Below are positions 31,167 to 36,262 of a DNA stretch of 36,262 nucleotides, in pieces. This DNA is from DASSJF01 sp035280345 (GTDB lineage: Bacteria; Sysuimicrobiota; Sysuimicrobiia; Sysuimicrobiales; Segetimicrobiaceae): the NCBI GenBank assembly GCA_035280345.1, contig DATEGA010000091.1:1-36262 (forward strand), written 5' to 3'. Under the pieces are notes generated by a model. That model had not been told where the DNA came from. It searched no databases and saw only the letters and a program-made list of their open reading frames with translations. Position 1 is the first letter of the stretch. Every line of letters begins with the position of its first letter. A program made the translations under genes and the position numbers.

Positions 31167-32111
31167 CTACCGCGTGCGGCGACGAGCGGGTGGCTTCGGC
31201 AGCTTGCGGTACAACGTGGAGAGGCTGATGCCGAGCGCGCGCGCGGCACGGCGCTTGCCGGTGCCGGTGGTCCCGTGGCGGGCGAGCGCCTCCTCGATCA
31301 GCTGTCGCTCCGCCTCCTCGAGCGTCGGCAGAGACGACTGAACGGACGACGCCCCGGCGCCCGCCCGAAGCGCGAAGAAGGTGCCCAAGGCGCCATTCCC
31401 CATCCGCAGCGGCCCGCGCGTTTCGAGAAACCGGAACCGGTGTCCATGACGATCGAAGTCAACCTCGCGGGTCTGCGGGGCGGCGGATGGTCGCCCGTGT
31501 TCGGCGGCGGGCGGATAGACGTGCGCGAGGATCTGACCGGTGAGGTCCATCTCGGCGCGCAGCATCTGCAGTGCCGCGCGGTTGCAGTACAGGACGACGC
31601 CGGCCCCGTCCGTGGCGAGTACCCCGTCGGGCAACGCCTCCAGCACCGCACTCAGCGTCCCGTCCGGCCGCCCGCCGGTCGGGGCTGCCGCGCGCCAACC
31701 GGCGGCGCCGCGTAGAGGCTCCGCCATGGCGGCGACGAGATCGGCCACCTTCCGCCGCTGCGCACGCAGGGCGGTCCCCTGCTCCGTCAGCACGGACTGA
31801 AGTCCGATCGCACCAACGGCGTCGCCGGCGGCGACGATGGGAAACGCGGCGATTGGACCGTCCCGCGGCCCGGCCTCATCCGCCCAAGCCGGCAGCCGGG
31901 TGCGCATCGCCGTGAGGTAGAGCGCAGGCGTGGGCGGGCCGAGCCGGCGCAAGGCCGTCGTCTCCGAAGCCGCGAGCCGGACGAAATCGCGGTCGACGAT
32001 CTCCACGCCCACGTGCAGTGCGGCGGCCAGCACGTCCGCCACCCGCTGCGCCGACGCCCTCGCGTCGAGCGAGGCATGCTCCGCGCCTGCGCTGGGGCGT
32101 GCGCGCGTCAC
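31167..32111 (-). CDS. GAF/PAS sensor with Fis-type HTH, lacking an AAA+ domain
   Basis: About 314 residues. A GAF-like region (residues about 15-140, with FPIVAAGDAVGAIGLQSVLTE) is followed by a PAS domain (about 160-250, LEALPDGVLATDGAGVVLYC) and a C-terminal Fis HTH (EAERQLIEEALARHG, then KRRAARALGISLSTLYRKL). The parts equal those of NtrC-type sigma-54 activators, but the roughly 240-residue ATPase between PAS and HTH is absent. It must therefore act without remodelling sigma-54 polymerase. The GTG start (32111-32109) overlaps the TGA of the preceding small gene (GTGA); an ATG at 32126 is possible. It is co-directional with and just upstream of the catabolic operon it may control. Confidence 0.8.
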   Translation of the reverse strand: MTRARPSAGAEHASLDARASAQRVADVLAAALHVGVEIVDRDFVRLAASETTALRRLGPPTPALYLTAMRTRLPAWADEAGPRDGPIAAFPIVAAGDAVGAIGLQSVLTEQGTALRAQRRKVADLVAAMAEPLRGAAGWRAAAPTGGRPDGTLSAVLEALPDGVLATDGAGVVLYCNRAALQMLRAEMDLTGQILAHVYPPAAEHGRPSAAPQTREVDFDRHGHRFRFLETRGPLRMGNGALGTFFALRAGAGASSVQSSLPTLEEAERQLIEEALARHGTTGTGKRRAARALGISLSTLYRKLPKPPARRRTR

Positions 32112-32440
32112 CGAGGCCCGCACCATTCCACGAGGCGGTAATGTTCGCGGGTCCACCGCGCTAGCTGCGTCCCCTGCCGTGTCCGGATCGCCGCGAACGC
32201 CGGATCGCCTTCCTGAAAGGCCCGCGTCCGCTCGCGCTCACGGAGGTCCGGATAGGTGCACTCCCAGATCACGTCGGCCGCATCGGCGGAATCGATCCCG
32301 GCTTCGCCGGTGACCGGCACCCAGATCTGCCCGGCCGGAACGCCCAGTTCCGCCAGCCGCCGCGAAGCCTCGATCCGCGTCTCGAGCACCTGTTCCCTCA
32401 AGGCGGGCTTGGCGGTGTAGCGCTGATGCACGAGGATCAT
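32108..32440 (-). CDS. Small NIPSNAP-like alpha/beta-barrel protein
   Basis: The 110-residue product begins MILVHQRYTAKPALREQVLE and ends with RTRQGTQLARWTREHYRLVEW. The strand-helix pattern and length resemble dimeric alpha/beta-barrel proteins of the NIPSNAP/EthD type, but the match is weaker than for the gene at 3792. GGAGGGGG lies a few bases before the ATG at 32440. Its stop overlaps the start of the GAF/PAS/Fis regulator, so the two are co-translated. It is divergent from the second M24 gene, 132 bp away. No function can be assigned. Confidence 0.6.
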   Translation of the reverse strand: MILVHQRYTAKPALREQVLETRIEASRRLAELGVPAGQIWVPVTGEAGIDSADAADVIWECTYPDLRERERTRAFQEGDPAFAAIRTRQGTQLARWTREHYRLVEWCGPR

Positions 32441-32572
32441 TCGCCCCCTCCGTCGTGTCGGCCGCTCCGGGGGTTCCGATTCCGGTTCGGGGAGTCCTGC
32501 TGCCGGCCGCACGGGGCAGGGAGTCCCGCGAAACGCGGCCAACCTGGAGAGGCCCAGGAGGTGAGCGCGCCG

Positions 32573-33754
32573 ATGCCCCGCGTCCCCTATGACTTGGAAT
32601 CGCGTCGCCCGTATCTCGTGCAGGCGTTCAGCGACGCGGAGTACGACCGGCGCGCCGCCGAGCTTCGGCGGGCCATGGCGCGCGACGGCCTCGACGCCCT
32701 GTGCGTCTTTGCGAACGCCGCCTCCCCGTCGGCGCTCACCTACCTCACGAACTACGGCCCCGCGTTCGGCGGCGCGTTCTGCGTGCTGCGGACGAACGGC
32801 ACGATGACGGTCATCACGGACGCGGTGCTCCACGGAGAGCCGATGCACTCAATGATCTGGCTGTGCCGAGTCGCGGACGTGCGCGTGGCCCTCGGTCCGG
32901 TGTACGGCGGGGCGGCCGACGAGATCGCCGTGCTTACCGCAGACGCCGCAGGCTCCGCGCGCCGCGTCGGCCTCGCGGGCGGCGCCTCCCTTCCCTACGG
33001 CCTATATGCGGCGCTCGCGTCGCGCCTGCCTGAACTCGTTCCCGCCGATCACCTCCTGGCACGCATCCGTCTGGAGAAGAGCGACGAGGAGATCGCGGCG
33101 ATGCGCCACGCCGGAGCGATCTCCGACGAGGCGATGAGCGCCGTGTTTGCGGCGCTCGAGGAGGGCGTCGAGGAGACGGTCGTCGCCGCGGCCGCGGTGC
33201 AGCGGATGCATGCCCTCGGCGGGCGCGAGGCGTTCGCGACGTGCGTGGTCGGCGGCGAGCAGGCGGGGCTGAAGCACGGGATGCCGCGCCGGCGGGCGCT
33301 GCGCGACGGCGAAATCGTGTTCATCGATCTCGGCGCCGCCTACCACGGCTACGCGGCCGATACGAGCCGGTGCACGGCCGTGGGCCGCGCGACCGGGCGG
33401 GCGCGCGATTTGCTCTCGGTCGGCGCGGACCTCTACCACGCGGGGCTGGGCGCGATCCGGCCGGGGTGCACGATCGAGGACGTCTCCAACGCGCTGCTCG
33501 CGGTCGTCCGCGGCACGCGCTTCGAACCCTACTACTGCGCGGGGGGATTCGGCCACGGCATCGGCATGTCGGTAATCGAAGTGCCGGGGCTCTACGCCGG
33601 CAACACGACGGAGCTGCGGCCCCGCATGACGGTCGCCTACGAACCGATGGTCGTCGTGGAGAGCCTCGGGACCGGCGTCGTCGAGGATACGCTCCTGATC
33701 ACCGAGACCGGGTGTGAGCGCTTGACCAACTATCCGGTCGTGACGTGGTCGTAG
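32573..33754 (+). CDS. M24-family hydrolase (Xaa-Pro peptidase/creatinase fold), second copy
   Basis: The 393-residue protein parallels the M24 enzyme at 28610: N-domain LRRAMARDGLDALCVFANA, the shared AVLHGEPMHSMIWLC, and five metal ligands, namely Asp in IVFIDLGAAY, Asp in YAADTSR, His in GGFGHGIGMSVIEVPG, Glu in VAYEPMVVVE and Glu in GVVEDTLLI. A perfect AGGAGGTGA (32556-32564) stands eight bases before the ATG at 32573; a GTG inside it is in frame but too close. The next gene, a creatininase homologue, overlaps its end by ten bases. The substrate is unknown; creatine hydrolysis, proline-peptide cleavage or ectoine-type ring opening all occur in this fold. Confidence 0.87.
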   Translation: MPRVPYDLESRRPYLVQAFSDAEYDRRAAELRRAMARDGLDALCVFANAASPSALTYLTNYGPAFGGAFCVLRTNGTMTVITDAVLHGEPMHSMIWLCRVADVRVALGPVYGGAADEIAVLTADAAGSARRVGLAGGASLPYGLYAALASRLPELVPADHLLARIRLEKSDEEIAAMRHAGAISDEAMSAVFAALEEGVEETVVAAAAVQRMHALGGREAFATCVVGGEQAGLKHGMPRRRALRDGEIVFIDLGAAYHGYAADTSRCTAVGRATGRARDLLSVGADLYHAGLGAIRPGCTIEDVSNALLAVVRGTRFEPYYCAGGFGHGIGMSVIEVPGLYAGNTTELRPRMTVAYEPMVVVESLGTGVVEDTLLITETGCERLTNYPVVTWS

Positions 33755-34527
33755 CCGCCGGCGCGTACCTCGAACGGCTCACCTGGCCGGACGCGGCCGC
33801 GCTGTTCGAGCGCGACCCGCTGATCGTGCTGCCGGTCGGCGCGGCGGCCAAAGAACACGGCCCCCATCTCCCGCTCGGGACCGACAGAATCTTGGCCGAG
33901 GCTTTCGCGGCCCGCGTCGCCGAACGCGTGTCCTGCATCGTCGCTCCTACCGTGACCTACGGCTACTATCCGGCGTTCGTGAACTTCCCGGGCAGCACAC
34001 ATCTCGAAGCCGCGACGTTCGGCGCGGTGGTCCGGGAGATTGTGCTGTCGCTGCGCCGGCACGGCCCCCGGCGGTTCTTGATCCTCAACACCGGGATCTC
34101 GACGTTTCCGGTCCTGGAAGTTATGGCCCGCGACCTGCGACGCGGGCATCGCGTTCTTATCGGCGTGACACGGATCGACGATCTCGGCGGCCGCGTCCTC
34201 GACGGACTCCTCGAGCAGCCCGCGGGGAGCCACGCGGACGAGTACGAGACGTCGGTGGTGCTGGCGATTGCACCGGACGCCGTCCGCCGCGATCGCGCGG
34301 CCCGCGAGATCGCGGGTCGGCCTCGACTGCCCGGGTTGTTCATGCCCTCGGTACTTCCGGCCCCGGCCGGCCCTCCTCCGCCGGGCGAGGGGTCGGCACC
34401 GGGAGGCACCGGCGTCTACGGCGACGCGACGCTCGCGACGCGCGAGAAGGGAGAACGCATCCTGGCGGCGGTCATCCCGAATCTCATCACCGCGGCGGAG
34501 TATCTGAGAACCGCGGCGATCGGCTGA
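33745..34527 (+). CDS. Creatininase-family protein with altered metal-site motif
   Basis: The 260-residue protein keeps VGAAAKEHGPHLPLGTDRIL near residue 32 and HADEYETSVVL, but the usual NGHGGN segment reads LNTGISTFPVLEV. The metal-binding histidine of that loop is therefore missing, while the flanking strand and helix are preserved. It may be a catalytically altered or regulatory paralogue, or it may use one metal. The GTG start at 33745 lies inside the end of the M24 gene (10-base overlap), so both proteins are made together. The C-terminal third has a Pro/Gly-rich insertion (PAPAGPPPPGEGSAPGG). Confidence 0.8.
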   Translation: MVVAAGAYLERLTWPDAAALFERDPLIVLPVGAAAKEHGPHLPLGTDRILAEAFAARVAERVSCIVAPTVTYGYYPAFVNFPGSTHLEAATFGAVVREIVLSLRRHGPRRFLILNTGISTFPVLEVMARDLRRGHRVLIGVTRIDDLGGRVLDGLLEQPAGSHADEYETSVVLAIAPDAVRRDRAAREIAGRPRLPGLFMPSVLPAPAGPPPPGEGSAPGGTGVYGDATLATREKGERILAAVIPNLITAAEYLRTAAIG

Positions 34528-34535
34528 GCCCGCGT

Positions 34536-35345
34536 TCACGGCATCGTGGTCGCGGCCTGCCACGCTCGGATGAAGGCCACCAGCGCCTCGACGTAGGCCT
34601 CGAACAGTTCCTTCCCACGCTGCGCCGTGCCGTCGGCGGGATCGCCGTAGGTGATGCAGCCGTTCGACGAGATCTCGTGCACCGGTGGCAGCTTGAGCGT
34701 GACGTACCGCAACAGCGCCGGATCGGCGCGCACTTGGGTCAGCAGGCGTTCGCGCCAGGCGTCGAGGGTCATGCGGGGGCGCTGCACCTTGTCCGCGCGC
34801 ACGAGTTCCGGCTGCTGGTAGAGCATGCTCGATGTCTCACCGATACCCGCGTGGATGTCGAGTTTGTCGATGTTCGCGGAGAGGTAGATCTTGCGGAGCT
34901 CGGCGATCCCGAAGACCATCGCGGACGCCGGCGTCTCCCGGGTAATGCGGTAGGCCAGGTACGTGAGCGTCGCCTCGTTGCCGCCGTGCCCGTTGGACAG
35001 CACGATCCGGCGAAATCCGTGCGACGCGAGCGAGCCGGCGGCCTCCATGACCACGCGGCTGAAGGTTTCTTCGGTCAAGGTGATCGTACCGGGAAACTTC
35101 ATGTGATGGCCCGACAGCGCGGGGAACAGGACCGGCGCGCACAGCACCTTCGCCCGGCGCGCCGCCTCGCGCGACACCGCGATGACGCCGAGCGTGTCGG
35201 TGCCGAGGGGGAGCGCGGGCCCGTGCTGCTCGATCGCCCCGAACGGGAGGATCACGGTGTCGGTCGTTTTCAACAGCTCGCCGACTTCCGGCCACGTGAG
35301 GTGCGGCAGGTAACAGCCGTCGCGGGCTTCGTTGCGATCACACAT
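34536..35345 (-). CDS. Creatininase-family amidohydrolase, third copy
   Basis: The 269-residue enzyme has intact motifs: LPFGAIEQHGPALPLGTDTL near residue 35, GHHMKFPGTITLTEETF, VLSNGHGGNEATLTYLAY near residue 120 and IHAGIGETSSML near residue 170. The conserved His of HGPHLP is Ala-Leu here (HGPALP), which is common in the wider family. GAGGAGG precedes the ATG at 35345; upstream in-frame codons run into the permease end. It follows a DppC-like permease by 25 bases on the same strand and is convergent with the previous creatininase homologue. Confidence 0.87.
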   Translation of the reverse strand: MCDRNEARDGCYLPHLTWPEVGELLKTTDTVILPFGAIEQHGPALPLGTDTLGVIAVSREAARRAKVLCAPVLFPALSGHHMKFPGTITLTEETFSRVVMEAAGSLASHGFRRIVLSNGHGGNEATLTYLAYRITRETPASAMVFGIAELRKIYLSANIDKLDIHAGIGETSSMLYQQPELVRADKVQRPRMTLDAWRERLLTQVRADPALLRYVTLKLPPVHEISSNGCITYGDPADGTAQRGKELFEAYVEALVAFIRAWQAATTMP

Positions 35346-35370
35346 CGATCGGTGCCTCCTCGGTCCTCGA

Positions 35371-36262
35371 TTAATGCCGGGCGACGTAGCGTGGATCCAG
35401 TACACGCGACAGGAACTCGCCCACGATGTTGAAGGCGATGACGGTAGCGGACAGCGCCGCCGCCGGAAACACGAGCAGCAGCGGGTGTCCGTCGAGGTAC
35501 TGGAAGCTCTCGTAGATCATCTGGCCCCAGCTCGGATGCGGCGGCTGGACACCGATCCCGATGAAGGAGAGCGTCGCCTCCGCGAGCACGAGCGTGCTTA
35601 CGTCGAGCGTCGCGCGCACGATCAACAGGTGCACGACATTCGGCACGAGATGGCGGGCGAGGATGCGCGGCGTCGTCGCACCGAGGGCGCGGGCGCCGTC
35701 CACGTAGTCGCGGTCGCGGATCGCGACGACCTCGCTGCGGATCGTGCGCGCCGTCCCCGGCCAGGCGGTGAGGACGAGCGCGATCACGATGTTGGTCAGG
35801 CTCGGGCCGAAGATACCCGTGACCAAAATCGCGAGCAGGATCGTCGGAAAGCCGATCAGGAGGTCGACGATCCGCATCAGCACGTTGTCGACGGCGCCGC
35901 CGTAGTAGCCGGCCACGGAGCCCCACGTCATTCCGAGCAGCGACTCGCAGGCGACGGCCGCGAATCCCACCGACAGCGAGACGCGCGCACCGTAGACGAT
36001 CCGCGTGAACGAATCCCGGCCGAACTGGTCGGTGCCGAACCAGTGGGCGGCGCCGGGCGGGTGGAAGAGCGCGTCCAAATCCTGGGCGTCGTAGGCGTAG
36101 CGGGCCACGAAGGGCCCCACCACCGCCAGCAGGACGATCACGAGGAGGAACGCCGCGCACGCCGCGGCGAGCCAGTCGCCGGCGAGCGCGTGGAGCAGCA
36201 CGGCCCACCGGCCGCGCGGGGGCTCCCAGGACCGGCGTGGACGGCGCGCGGGGACGCCGGTC
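35371..36262 (-). CDS. ABC transporter permease, DppC/OppC type, 5' end beyond right edge
   Basis: The frame is open to the window edge with no start codon between the GTG at 36201 and the edge, so the true start is probably outside. Visible features: WFGTDQFGRDSFTRIVYGAR, the ATPase loop DRDYVDGARALGATTPRILARHLVPN, EATLSFIGIGVQPPHPSWG and SRVLDPR. Much of it is identical or conservatively changed relative to the permease at 23402, so the two are paralogues from a fairly recent duplication or exchange. A DppB-like gene is expected just outside. The creatininase gene follows it. Confidence 0.88.
   Translation of the reverse strand, partial: TGVPARRPRRSWEPPRGRWAVLLHALAGDWLAAACAAFLLVIVLLAVVGPFVARYAYDAQDLDALFHPPGAAHWFGTDQFGRDSFTRIVYGARVSLSVGFAAVACESLLGMTWGSVAGYYGGAVDNVLMRIVDLLIGFPTILLAILVTGIFGPSLTNIVIALVLTAWPGTARTIRSEVVAIRDRDYVDGARALGATTPRILARHLVPNVVHLLIVRATLDVSTLVLAEATLSFIGIGVQPPHPSWGQMIYESFQYLDGHPLLLVFPAAALSATVIAFNIVGEFLSRVLDPRYVARH

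Noticed and set aside
1..36262. Mobile elements, phage genes, CRISPR arrays or defence systems
   Set aside because: No transposase, integrase, terminal repeats, regular repeat-spacer pattern or defence gene was seen on either strand.

Overview
The window is a G+C-rich stretch (about 70% by eye) packed with genes on both strands. It holds no rRNA, tRNA, insertion sequence, phage gene or CRISPR array. Several traits point to a free-living, heterotrophic, high-GC bacterium of the Terrabacteria side: a serine T-box leader, the dnaX-ybaB-recR order, a YkuK protein, a UGA-encoded selenophosphate synthase and many oligopeptide-type ABC transporter parts. Symbiobacteria/Limnochordia-like Firmicutes or the candidate phylum Sysuimicrobiota (CSP1-3) would fit. 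That placement is an inference from gene content only.

Left part (1-6182). A MocR/GntR regulator cut by the left edge is divergent from a YjeH-type amino-acid exporter. A NUDIX hydrolase and an 8-oxoguanine DNA glycosylase follow one base apart. Next come a luciferase-domain (DUF5519-like) gene that probably carries a frameshift and a NIPSNAP gene. selD, which reads through an in-frame UGA (Sec18), is divergent from a LysR regulator.

Middle-left (6230-12689). An EthA-like Baeyer-Villiger monooxygenase lies upstream of an AHL-lactonase-family hydrolase, with a perfect hairpin between them. On the other strand a complete T-box leader, read here as serine-specific, precedes a class V aminotransferase, serS and a monomeric sarcosine-oxidase-like flavoenzyme.

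Middle (12761-21960). This part holds a creatininase-family hydrolase, an AraC regulator coupled to a PPOX-fold flavoprotein, a DinB-family protein, ykuK-leuC-leuD with overlapping starts and stops, the recombination/replication cluster dnaX-ybaB-recR, and a CPBP-family membrane protease.

Right part (21978-36262). A run of nine same-strand reading frames encodes a threonine-synthase-like PLP enzyme, an M24 hydrolase, an Ldh-type dehydrogenase, a cysteine amidohydrolase, a substrate-binding protein, two permeases, an 18-codon ORF and an M20 hydrolase. It looks like an uptake-and-degradation operon for an amide-containing compound that I cannot identify. A GAF/PAS/Fis-HTH regulator without an AAA+ domain sits upstream. 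Divergent to it lie a second M24 enzyme and a creatininase homologue with a degenerate metal site. A third creatininase homologue and a second DppC permease, cut by the right edge, end the window.

The most rewarding points are the Sec-containing SelD that standard gene calling truncates, the serine T-box operon, the monooxygenase/lactonase pair, and the M24/creatininase/amidase/sarcosine-oxidase toolkit, which resembles creatinine catabolism without proving it.
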